From positions 1-21,148 of the forward strand of contig CAYNEI010000038.1 of assembly GCA_964396185.1 (NCBI GenBank): a stretch of DNA of 21,148 nucleotides, given 5' to 3'. Of the stretch, positions 1-7,558 are shown piece by piece. How positions within the stretch are numbered: the stretch's first letter is position 1; each line of letters opens with the position of its first letter. The notes under the pieces were generated by a model. The model was not told the DNA's origin, did not search any database, and was given only the letters and a program-made list of their open reading frames with translations. The translations under genes and the position numbers were made by a program. The stretch comes from CAYNEI01 sp964396185 (lineage in GTDB: Archaea; Thermoplasmatota; SW-10-69-26).

Positions 1-42
1 GCCTCGGTCACGGGCACCCTCGGGGAACTGGTGACCGCGTGA
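1..42 (+). CDS. C-terminal end of an upstream ORF (partial)
   Basis: The first frame is open from the window edge and ends at a TGA at 40-42, giving a 13-residue tail ASVTGTLGELVTA. The tail is too short to assign a family. It is Thr/Val rich like the end of the next protein, so an upstream secreted paralogue is conceivable, but this is a guess. The start lies outside the window. Confidence 0.3.
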   Translation, partial: ASVTGTLGELVTA

Positions 43-111
43 AGAAGGTTCGCCTCCCCGACGACGCCGGGCCCGTAGCTGGCGCTGTGGAAAACCCGTC
101 CTTGCCAACCG

Positions 112-119
112 TTATGAAT
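112..119 (+). promoter_or_regulatory. Putative TATA box of the giant secreted protein gene
   Basis: TTATGAAT stands about 40 bp before the proposed CTG start at 155. The expected transcript would start near 141, just ahead of the GGGAGG Shine-Dalgarno at 141-146. This TATA-to-start distance with a Shine-Dalgarno matches the secreted-protein gene starting at 12197, whose TATA lies 42 bp away. Confidence 0.35.
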
Positions 120-154
120 GATGAACAGCCTGGCTGCGGTGGGAGGCATCTGCA

Positions 155-3100
155 CTGCGGACCTTTGGGAAGGTACGCGCTAGGCGACGCCGAGGCTCGG
201 TTCTCCTAGCGCTCCTGCTTGTCAGCTCACTGTTCAGTCTGGCCCCTGGCGCGCTGGGCGCCGAGGCGGATGTTCATGGATCGACCCAGACGATCTACGC
301 CAAAGCCCTGGATGAGCACGACTGCGACGCCACCGAGTGGCATTTCGTCATCACCCAGCTCCGCAGTGGGATCGAGGCCCCGCTCACGATCCACGTCGTC
401 TGGTCCGATGGGGACTCTCGTGACATCTCCCTGGACAAGTTGACAGGCAAGACGGCGCACTACGCGACGTCGGCCAACCTCGATACGACGATCGCAGAGG
501 CGACAGCCGAGATCGGCGCATCCTGGGAGGGCGAGTTCAACCTGAGCCACGGCCCGTGTGACGCCAGCGACGGCGACCAAGCGGGCGAAGACCAGGACGA
601 CGATGAAGATCCCCAGGACGACGACCCCAACGATGACAGCGACGATGGTGGCGACGACGGTACCGACGACGACAGCGGATCCGGGGATAACGGCTCCGAT
701 TCGGATGGCGACGGCGTTCCAGATGAGCAGGACAACTGCCCCTCCGTCCAGAACGGAGACCAAACCGACGCAGACGGCGACGGCGTCGGCGATACCTGCG
801 ACTCGGACGATGACGGGGATGGTGTCGAGGATTCCGCGGACAACTGCCAGCTCACCCCGAACCCCGACCAGGCCGACACAGACGGAGACGGTACGGGGGA
901 TGCCTGTGACTCGGACGACGACGGCGACGGCATCGAGGACGAATCAGACAACTGCCAGCTCACCCCGAACCCCGAGCAAGCAGATTCGGATGGCGACGGC
1001 GTCGGCGATGCCTGCGACGAGGATCGCGACGGGGACGGCACCCAGAACACGTCCGATAACTGCTTGGAGATCAGCAACCCCGACCAGACCGATACCGATG
1101 GGGACGGTGTGGGGGATGCGTGCGACCCGGACGACGACGGGGATGGTGTCGAGGACGAATCAGACAACTGCCAGCTCACCCCGAACCCCAACCAGACCGA
1201 CACAGACGGAGACGGTACGGGGGATGCCTGCGACTCGGACGACGACGGCGACGGCATCCAAGACGAATCAGACAACTGCCAGCTCACCCCGAACCCCGAC
1301 CAGGCCGACACAGACGGAGACGGTACGGGGGATGCCTGCGACTCGGACGACGACGGCGACGGCATCCAAGACGAATCAGACAACTGCCAGCTCACCCCGA
1401 ACCCCGACCAGGCCGACACAGACGGAGACGGTACGGGGGATGCCTGCGACTCGGACGACGATGGCGACGGTGTGGAGGACACCTCGGACAACTGCCAACT
1501 GACCCCCAACCCCGACCAAGCCGATGCGGACGGCGACGGTGTCGGCGATGCCTGCGACGAGGATGTCGACGGGGATGGTACCCCGAACACCTCGGACAAC
1601 TGCCCGGAGTTATCCAACCCCGACCAGACCGACACAGACGGAGACGGCGCAGGGGATGCCTGCGATCCGGACGACGATGGAGACGGGGTGGAGGACACCT
1701 CGGACAACTGCCAGCTGACCCCGAACGCGGATCAACCCGACTCAGACGGCGACGGGGTGGGTGACGCTTGCGACCCGGACGGTGATGGGGACGGTGTCGA
1801 GGACCTCGAGGACAACTGCCCGGACACGCCCAACGCCGACCAGACGGACACCGATGGCGATGGTGCTGGGGATGCCTGCGACTCAGATGACGACGGCGAC
1901 GGCATCGAGGACGAGTCAGACAATTGCTCGCTCACCTCGAACCCCGAGCAAGCAGATTCGGATGGCGACGGCGTCGGCGATGCCTGCGACGAGGATCGCG
2001 ACGGGGACGGCACCCAGAACACCTCGGACAACTGCCCGGACGTGCCCAACCCCGACCAGACCGACACGGACGGAGATGGTCTTGGGGATGCGTGCGACTC
2101 GGACGACGATGGGGATGGCGTGACGGACGACGAGGACAACTGCCAGCTGACCCCGAACCCCGACCAGACCGACACGGACGGAGATGGTCTTGGGGATGCG
2201 TGCGACCCGGACGACGACGGCGACGGCATCGAGGACGGATCAGACAACTGCCAGCTCACCCCGAACCCAAACCAGACGGACACCGATAGCGACGGGCTGG
2301 GGGATGCCTGCGACCCGGATGATGATGGGGATGGTATCGAAGATGGATCGGACAACTGTCCCGCGCATGCGAACCCAGCACAGATCGACTCTGATGGCGA
2401 TGGGGCTGGCGATGCGTGTGACACCGACGACGATGGGGATGGCGTAGAGGATCCCGGGGACAACTGCCAGCTCACCCCGAACCCCGACCAAGCGGACACC
2501 GACGGGGATGGTCTCGGGGATGCGTGCGACTCGGACGATGACGGGGATGGCATCCCGGATGGGGAGGACAACTGCCAGCTCACCTCGAACCCCGAGCAAG
2601 CAGATGATGATGGGGACGGGGTGGGCGATGCCTGCGACGAGGATCGCGACGGGGACGGCACCCAGAACACCTCGGACAACTGCCCGGAAGTGCCCAACCC
2701 CGACCAGACCGATACCGACGGCGATGGCCTCGGTGACGCTTGCGACCCGGACGACGACGGCGACGGGGTCGATGACGGCTCGGACAACTGCCCGCTCACA
2801 CAGAACCCTGACCAGACCGACCGCGATGGGGACGGCATCGGGGATGCGTGCGATCCCGTGCTCGACCTGCCGGAGCTTGGCATCCTGAAGACGAGCGGGT
2901 CCACGTCCGCCTCGCCTGGCCACACCGTGACGTTCACCATCGCGTACTACAACACCGGGAACGCGACGGCCACCGAGACCAAGGTGACCGATCCGATCCC
3001 GGTTGGCGCGTCGTTCACCGCCTGCGAGCCCGCATGCTCGGTGCTCGACGGCGTGGTGACTTGGTCGATCGGGACGGTTCCCAACGCCACCACGGCCGAG

Positions 3101-4510
3101 GCGCCGGCCGGGGCGCTCGACCTCACGCTGACCATCGAGACCCACGAAGCGTGCAACCTCTGTAACACCGCCTCGATCTCCAGCCCTGATCAGGACGATG
3201 GCAGCTCGGTCGCCAGCCCGCTCTCCTGCATCACGGTCGAGCCCGACCTGGAGCTGGCCCGCGCCGAGGGAGGCGGGACGCCGATCCGGGTCCGCCAACC
3301 GGCCCTGCTCGGAGACCATCACCCCGTGCAGGTCAACTCCTCCCAAGTGGGCCCTGGCATCGACCAGGAGGCCGACACGCTGCTCGCCCTGGATCTTCCG
3401 CCAGCCCAGGGAACGGTGGCCCAAGCGCGGCTGCTCAACGCGTCCACCGTGAGCCGGATCGCAGACGATCCGTTCGAGGCGTCGGCCACCGGGATCGCTG
3501 AGATCGCCGATGTCACCCTCCTGGACGGCCTGGTGAAGGCCAAGGCCGTGCGCGGGGTCGCCTACGCACAGGCCACCACAACAGGTACGTCCACGAGCGC
3601 GGCAGGCTCGGTCATCGCCCACCTTGAAGTGGATGGAGAGGAGATCGTGCACACGGCCCCCGAGACCCGCATCGAGCTGCCCGCCGAGCCCTTCGGGGAG
3701 GGGAGCTACGTTGCCCTCTTCGAGCAAAAGGACTCCACGTGGATGAGCGCGAACGGCGGAGCAGGCGTCCACGGGGCCCGCCTCGTGGTGACCATGATCC
3801 GCCTGCATCTGACCGACCATCTGCCCGGCGTGCCCGGCGACCAACCCCTGGATGTCGAGGTGGGCCGCGCTGTGGCCGAGGTCGAGTTCCCCAAGGGGCC
3901 GGTATGCACCGGCGCGACGGGGACCGGCTTCGACGGGCAAGCCTCGGCGATGCGTGGAACCGGTTGGCCACTGGGTTCCCAGGGCTCGCTTGTCCAGGAA
4001 CGCGTGCCGAGCCAGGTTGGCTACCAGGAGAGCCACGCGCCGGGGTCCTCGGCGGGATCAACCTCCGGGCTTCTCGATCTCACCAGCGCCATGTCCGGTG
4101 CGGGCCTCAAGCGGGGTGCGGAGCGTTCCAAGGCCTGGACGACCAGCAAGCTCGGGCAAGTCTGCCTGTTGCCGAGCCCAGACGGTTGCCTGGTCGAGGC
4201 CGAGGGCGTTGAGGTGCGGGCCACGGCTCGAGCGGACCGGGCGAGCCAGCACGTGACCGTTGCGAGCCTCTTCAGTGGCTTGCGCGTGGCGGGCGCTGCT
4301 CTGGAAGGGACCCCTGAGCCCAACACCGTGGTCGATCTCGGGGGTGCCGGGTTCGTCGTGCTCAACGAGGTTGATCAGGTTCACTCGGGCGACCAGACGG
4401 GTCGCGTGGTCCGCGCCATCCATCTGTACGTGACCACCTGGGACAACCCCTGGGGGCTCGACGCGGGCACGGATCTGGTGCTCGCGGAGACCTCGGCCAC
4501 AGTCACGTGA
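155..4510 (+). CDS. Giant secreted thrombospondin type 3 repeat protein
   Basis: The 1451-residue reading begins with a clear signal peptide (RARRRRG, then a Leu/Val/Ala core, cleavage probably after residue 36, ALGA/EA). A small Cys-containing domain follows (about 37-145), then an Asp-rich linker. Residues 196-900 are 20 thrombospondin type 3 repeats, built on DxDGDGxGDxCD and DNC cores that bind calcium in this family. Residues about 903-1027 resemble a DUF11 domain. Two C-terminal regions (about 1040-1270 and 1330-1451) look like choice-of-anchor P domains (AKAVRG, NEQ/NEV and AIHLYVT-like motifs). The protein is probably an extracellular, calcium-stiffened surface or adhesion protein; its ligand is unknown. 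No ATG, GTG or TTG occurs in frame between the stop at 122-124 and a TTG at 440, which would remove the signal peptide. I chose CTG at 155, eight bases after GGGAGG. A frameshift or base error upstream is the alternative. Confidence 0.85.
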   Translation: MRTFGKVRARRRRGSVLLALLLVSSLFSLAPGALGAEADVHGSTQTIYAKALDEHDCDATEWHFVITQLRSGIEAPLTIHVVWSDGDSRDISLDKLTGKTAHYATSANLDTTIAEATAEIGASWEGEFNLSHGPCDASDGDQAGEDQDDDEDPQDDDPNDDSDDGGDDGTDDDSGSGDNGSDSDGDGVPDEQDNCPSVQNGDQTDADGDGVGDTCDSDDDGDGVEDSADNCQLTPNPDQADTDGDGTGDACDSDDDGDGIEDESDNCQLTPNPEQADSDGDGVGDACDEDRDGDGTQNTSDNCLEISNPDQTDTDGDGVGDACDPDDDGDGVEDESDNCQLTPNPNQTDTDGDGTGDACDSDDDGDGIQDESDNCQLTPNPDQADTDGDGTGDACDSDDDGDGIQDESDNCQLTPNPDQADTDGDGTGDACDSDDDGDGVEDTSDNCQLTPNPDQADADGDGVGDACDEDVDGDGTPNTSDNCPELSNPDQTDTDGDGAGDACDPDDDGDGVEDTSDNCQLTPNADQPDSDGDGVGDACDPDGDGDGVEDLEDNCPDTPNADQTDTDGDGAGDACDSDDDGDGIEDESDNCSLTSNPEQADSDGDGVGDACDEDRDGDGTQNTSDNCPDVPNPDQTDTDGDGLGDACDSDDDGDGVTDDEDNCQLTPNPDQTDTDGDGLGDACDPDDDGDGIEDGSDNCQLTPNPNQTDTDSDGLGDACDPDDDGDGIEDGSDNCPAHANPAQIDSDGDGAGDACDTDDDGDGVEDPGDNCQLTPNPDQADTDGDGLGDACDSDDDGDGIPDGEDNCQLTSNPEQADDDGDGVGDACDEDRDGDGTQNTSDNCPEVPNPDQTDTDGDGLGDACDPDDDGDGVDDGSDNCPLTQNPDQTDRDGDGIGDACDPVLDLPELGILKTSGSTSASPGHTVTFTIAYYNTGNATATETKVTDPIPVGASFTACEPACSVLDGVVTWSIGTVPNATTAEAPAGALDLTLTIETHEACNLCNTASISSPDQDDGSSVASPLSCITVEPDLELARAEGGGTPIRVRQPALLGDHHPVQVNSSQVGPGIDQEADTLLALDLPPAQGTVAQARLLNASTVSRIADDPFEASATGIAEIADVTLLDGLVKAKAVRGVAYAQATTTGTSTSAAGSVIAHLEVDGEEIVHTAPETRIELPAEPFGEGSYVALFEQKDSTWMSANGGAGVHGARLVVTMIRLHLTDHLPGVPGDQPLDVEVGRAVAEVEFPKGPVCTGATGTGFDGQASAMRGTGWPLGSQGSLVQERVPSQVGYQESHAPGSSAGSTSGLLDLTSAMSGAGLKRGAERSKAWTTSKLGQVCLLPSPDGCLVEAEGVEVRATARADRASQHVTVASLFSGLRVAGAALEGTPEPNTVVDLGGAGFVVLNEVDQVHSGDQTGRVVRAIHLYVTTWDNPWGLDAGTDLVLAETSATVT
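740..2856 (+). repeat. In-frame 108-bp tandem repeat array (TSP3 units)
   Basis: Nineteen full units and one truncated unit of exactly 36 codons run without any insertion or deletion: unit 1 begins at 740 and unit 20 at 2792, which is 19 x 108 bp. Each unit carries one DGDGxGDxCD loop, one xDxDGDGxxD loop and a DNC end. The units near 1272-1487 are almost identical at DNA level, indicating recent duplication or gene conversion. A two-unit module containing EDRDGDGTQNTSDNC (EDVDGDGTPNTSDNC in the second copy) recurs at units 3-4, 8-9, 12-13 and 18-19, so blocks larger than one unit have also been copied. Confidence 0.95.
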
Positions 4511-4558
4511 CCGGGATCCAACGGCAAGGTGAAGATGCCGGCGGCCTGTGCCCCTGCG

Positions 4559-5017
4559 ATGGATCGAGACTGCCCGCGGTGCTTCGTCCCGCTGGAGCAA
4601 GAGACCCGAGACGCGCTCGGGCCCGATGTCACTGTGGACATCTGCCCGGAGTGCGATGGCGAGTTCCTGGACGAGGGCGAGATCAAGCGGCTGACCCGGG
4701 ACCGGGATCTCCACAAGCTGCTCACCGACCACCTGGCGCGCCAGGCCGACAGCGATCTCGTCTGCCCGTCCTGCGGGGGCCTCATGGATGCCGAGATGCT
4801 GGACGTCGGCGACACGGAGGTCGAGGTGGATGTCTGCATGGCTTGTCACGGCCTCTGGCTCGACGACGGTGAGTTGGCCAAGATCGAGGCCGCGGACACC
4901 GATTTCGGGGAGCTCTCCGAGGAGAAGCTGGCCGAGATCTGGGACGCCGAGGTGAGCGGCAGGCGTCGAAAGGGCTTGCTCGGCAAGCTCTTGGGCGGGT
5001 TGCGCCGGCGGCGGTGA
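4559..5017 (+). CDS. Double zinc-ribbon protein (zf-TFIIB type)
   Basis: The 152-residue protein has two copies of the zf-TFIIB-like zinc ribbon (PF13453 type). The first has C5-x2-C8 and C29-x2-C32 followed by DGEFLDEGEI. The second has C69-x2-C72 and C93-x2-C96 followed by HGLWLDDGEL. The W/F-L-D-x-G-E-L ending is the family hallmark. The C-terminus is basic (RRRKGLLGKLLGGLRRRR) and could contact nucleic acid or membrane. The biochemical role of these proteins is not established. The gene follows the giant protein by fewer than 50 bp and may be co-transcribed. GTG at 4529 and ATG at 4535 are alternative starts; I chose ATG 4559 because the first ribbon begins directly after it. Confidence 0.8.
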   Translation: MDRDCPRCFVPLEQETRDALGPDVTVDICPECDGEFLDEGEIKRLTRDRDLHKLLTDHLARQADSDLVCPSCGGLMDAEMLDVGDTEVEVDVCMACHGLWLDDGELAKIEAADTDFGELSEEKLAEIWDAEVSGRRRKGLLGKLLGGLRRRR

Positions 5018-5024
5018 CCGATCG

Positions 5025-5630
5025 TCAGCTGCGGACCACGTCGGCGGCGAACAGCGCGATGGCGACCACGGCGAAGGCGCCCAAGAACCAGCCGCTGGGG
5101 AACTCGTTCCCAGTACCAGCGTCGTCGCTCGACGCGCTCTCAGCCTCTTCGCCTTGCCCGCCATCGGTCCCATCGGTCAGCTCCCCGGGGCCAGCTTGCA
5201 CGTCCACGGTGAGCCACATGCCACCGCTCTCGTGGTTGCCCAGCTCGCACCACAAGTAGAGCTCAGAGATGCCCTCAGGGATGGTGAAGTTGAACGTCGT
5301 CTCCTCGCCAGCACCGATGGTCTCGGAGTTCGCGAAGGCGGCCCCGTCGGAGGTGTCCCCTCCCTGGTCGGCCTCGTCCGCATCGGCGACGTAGACGTTG
5401 TGGCTGAACTGGCCCTCGTTGACCAGGGTGAGCACGACCTCCTCGCCGGTCGTCAGTCCATCCAGGGACCCTTCGGTGACCTCCAGGCAGTAGATGACGT
5501 CAGGATCCACGCCGCAGCCGGCCAGATCGTTACCCGTGAGCGTGGCACTGACCGTGTGCGAATCGGCTGCCAGGACCGGGGCGAGCAGCAGTAGGGTGGA
5601 GAGCGTGATGGCAGGGAGCGCCCAGCGCAT
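5025..5630 (-). CDS. Membrane-anchored cupredoxin (blue copper protein)
   Basis: This 201-residue protein has a signal peptide (about 1-21), one beta-sandwich domain and a C-terminal membrane helix (about 180-197). Type 1 copper ligands are visible: H77 in FSHNVYV, then C128, H133 and M138 in CELGNHESGGM. The C-x4-H-x4-M spacing is closer to azurin/auracyanin than to plastocyanin. C39 and C48 could form a disulfide. An acidic Gly/Ser linker (about 146-178) tethers the domain to the membrane. It probably carries single electrons outside the cell membrane; the partner cannot be read from this window. The gene lies downstream of the peptidase gene but has its own promoter. It converges with the zinc-ribbon gene, with only 7 bp between them. 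Confidence 0.88.
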   Translation of the reverse strand: MRWALPAITLSTLLLLAPVLAADSHTVSATLTGNDLAGCGVDPDVIYCLEVTEGSLDGLTTGEEVVLTLVNEGQFSHNVYVADADEADQGGDTSDGAAFANSETIGAGEETTFNFTIPEGISELYLWCELGNHESGGMWLTVDVQAGPGELTDGTDGGQGEEAESASSDDAGTGNEFPSGWFLGAFAVVAIALFAADVVRS

Positions 5631-5653
5631 ACGGGTGGAGCCAGGAGGGGGGG

Positions 5654-5659
5654 CTTAAG
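5654..5659 (-). promoter_or_regulatory. TATA-like box of the cupredoxin gene
   Basis: On the minus strand this reads ACGCTTAAGCCC. It is centred 26 bp before the ATG at 5630, so the mRNA is probably leaderless. The core CGCTTAA is shared with the peptidase promoter at 7455-7460. Confidence 0.6.
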
Positions 5660-5711
5660 CGTGGTCTTGGAACCTGTCCAGGGCGCGGGATCGAGCGGGT
5701 CAGCGTTGCGG

Positions 5712-7430
5712 TCAAGCCGAGAGGGTCTCCACCATCCCCTCGACCACGTCGATGCCGCCGCTCCAGAAGCTGGCATCCGTGATGTCGATGCCGTGCTCGG
5801 CGAGCAGCTCGGCGGGGTCCCTGGAGCCCCCGGCGCTCAGGATGGCGATGACGTTGTCGGCGAAGCTGGGGTCCTGGTCGTAGCGGTGGTAGAGGGCTAG
5901 GCTCATCAGCGCCCCGAAGCTGTAGCTCGAGACGTAGAAGGGTGCGGCGTTGAAGTGCGGGATGAGCATCCACTCCTTGGCGAACACGTCGGGCACATCG
6001 AGGTCCCCGAACTGCTCGGTGAGCAGGTCCATGTAGGCCTCGTCCAGGGCAGCGGTGGGCTGGCCCTCGGGGATGAGCTCGTGGGCCGCGATCTCGAATC
6101 GGGCGAAGTAGGCCTGGCGCTGGATGGTCGCGTAGAGGTCGGCCACGCGCTCGGCGGTGATGGCCACGGCGGCCTCTGGGTGCACGTCGATCAGGTGGTG
6201 GTGGAGCAGGAGCTCGCTGAACACGCTGGCCGTCTCGGCCAGTGGGAGCGGGGCTGAGGAGACCAGGGGGCGGCGCTCGGCGGCGAGCATGGAGTGGACC
6301 GCATGACCAAGCTCGTGGGCCATGGTGGAGACGCTGCGAGCGTCGTCGGTGTGGTTGAGCAGGACGTAGGGCGTCATGTCCGTCTGCGGGGTCGCACAGA
6401 AGGCGCCCCCGCGTTTGTTGGGCCGAGGGAAGGCGTCCACGTGCTGGGCTTCGAAGACCTCTCGTGTGCAGGCCGCGAACGTCTCGTGGAAGCCCTCGTG
6501 GACGGCCAGCACGGTCTCGCGCGCCTCGTCGAAGGGGATCTCCACGCTCTCAGCGTCGAGCGGCGCGTAGATGTCCCGGCGGTCGAAGGGCTCGCCGAGG
6601 TGGTCAGCCTTCCAGGCGAAGTAGTCCTGCCAGACCGAGCGTCTGTCCCGGCAGACGTCCAGCACGGTGGTGACCACCTCGTCGCTGACCTCGTTGCCCA
6701 TGTTCATGGGCGTCATGGCCCGGGGGTAGCCGCGGTGCTTGAGGTTCTCCAGGTTCCAGTCGCGCACGATGGATCGGTAGATGTGTGAGAGCAGCGGGGC
6801 GTTGGCCTCGTAGACGCGGAAGACCTCTGCGTAGGCCTGGCGCCGGATCTCCGGGTCGGGGTCATAGACGCGGCGGGTGATCTCGCTCTGGGTGACCTCG
6901 TCCCCGGTCTTGGGGTCGGTGAACCTGAGCGAGCTCGTGTGGATCTCTCTGGCCTCGCCCACGGCGCTGACGCCCGCCATGTCCTTGTCGGCGATGATCT
7001 CCTCGATCTCCTCGCTGAGCATGTACGGGCTGAACTTGCGCAGCGTGGCGACGTAGTAGGCCAGCTCCGGGTCAGCGGGCGTGATCCGCTCGGCCTGCTC
7101 CTCGTCGAGCCCCTTGATCCAGTGGGTCAAGAAGCGGACCCGGTGGCTGGCCTGGGTCGCGGCGAGCTGTGCGCGCTCCATGAAGGTCTTGGCCTCGTCG
7201 TCCGTGGTGTCCGTGGCGAAGGCCAGGTGCCCACGGTAGGAGAGTCGCCGGGCGGTCTCGCGCATCTGGCCGAGCCGGTCGAGCACCTCGGCCACATCCT
7301 CGCGCGAGAGCTTGTCGAGCCGGGGCTTGACCTCCTCGATCTCGCCTGTGAGCGCTTCGAGCTGCTCGAAGACCGGTTCGGTGTGCGCATCGTCCAGGCT
7401 GGCCAGGATATCGCTGAGGTCCCACTGCAC
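5712..7430 (-). CDS. pepF: M3 family oligoendopeptidase (PepF-like)
   Basis: The 572-residue protein is a gluzincin metallopeptidase of family M3, expected to be cytoplasmic and to cleave oligopeptides. The zinc motif HELGH is at 372-376, and the likely third ligand is E399 in ETASVFSE. The N-terminal helical region, LMSLALYHRY and the length fit bacterial and archaeal PepF. The open frame extends upstream to 7547, but that part has no family-like sequence. GTG 7430 (protein starting VQWDLSDIL) lies 27 bp after a TATA-like box, so I take it as a leaderless start. With the proteasome gene nearby, the region holds two steps of protein turnover, although the two genes are not an operon. Confidence 0.93.
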   Translation of the reverse strand: MQWDLSDILASLDDAHTEPVFEQLEALTGEIEEVKPRLDKLSREDVAEVLDRLGQMRETARRLSYRGHLAFATDTTDDEAKTFMERAQLAATQASHRVRFLTHWIKGLDEEQAERITPADPELAYYVATLRKFSPYMLSEEIEEIIADKDMAGVSAVGEAREIHTSSLRFTDPKTGDEVTQSEITRRVYDPDPEIRRQAYAEVFRVYEANAPLLSHIYRSIVRDWNLENLKHRGYPRAMTPMNMGNEVSDEVVTTVLDVCRDRRSVWQDYFAWKADHLGEPFDRRDIYAPLDAESVEIPFDEARETVLAVHEGFHETFAACTREVFEAQHVDAFPRPNKRGGAFCATPQTDMTPYVLLNHTDDARSVSTMAHELGHAVHSMLAAERRPLVSSAPLPLAETASVFSELLLHHHLIDVHPEAAVAITAERVADLYATIQRQAYFARFEIAAHELIPEGQPTAALDEAYMDLLTEQFGDLDVPDVFAKEWMLIPHFNAAPFYVSSYSFGALMSLALYHRYDQDPSFADNVIAILSAGGSRDPAELLAEHGIDITDASFWSGGIDVVEGMVETLSA

Positions 7431-7454
7431 GCAGCCGCAGAGGTGGGCCACCGG

Positions 7455-7460
7455 TTTAAG
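7455..7460 (-). promoter_or_regulatory. TATA-like box of the pepF gene
   Basis: The minus strand reads GCGCTTAAACCGG, centred about 27 bp before GTG 7430. The spacing is what fixes the start codon choice. Confidence 0.6.
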
Positions 7461-7523
7461 CGCTATCCAACGGCCGCTCCCCACGGGGGCCGAGAGCCCG
7501 ACCGTCCCGTTCGGTGCCCCGAA

Positions 7524-7535
7524 AGGGTTAACCCT
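7524..7535 (+). promoter_or_regulatory. Palindromic promoter element of the propeller lipoprotein gene
   Basis: AGGGTTAACCCT is a perfect 12-bp palindrome preceded by CGAAA, which resembles an archaeal BRE. Its centre is about 30 bp before ATG 7559. It may be the TATA element, an operator, or both. The divergent pepF promoter is about 70 bp away. Confidence 0.45.
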
Positions 7536-7558
7536 GCCTGGGAGCACTCCAGGGGGCC

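Noticed and set aside
460..2940. Long minus-strand open frames (460-1707 and 1732-2940) rich in Ser/Pro repeats
   Set aside because: They are the complement of the 108-bp TSP3 repeats; the low-complexity codons keep other frames open. They have no promoter and no family-like sequence.
2240..4036. A 598-residue minus-strand open frame
   Set aside because: It is antisense to the TSP3, DUF11 and anchor P-like region, and its Val/Arg-rich composition is typical of shadow frames in GC-rich DNA.
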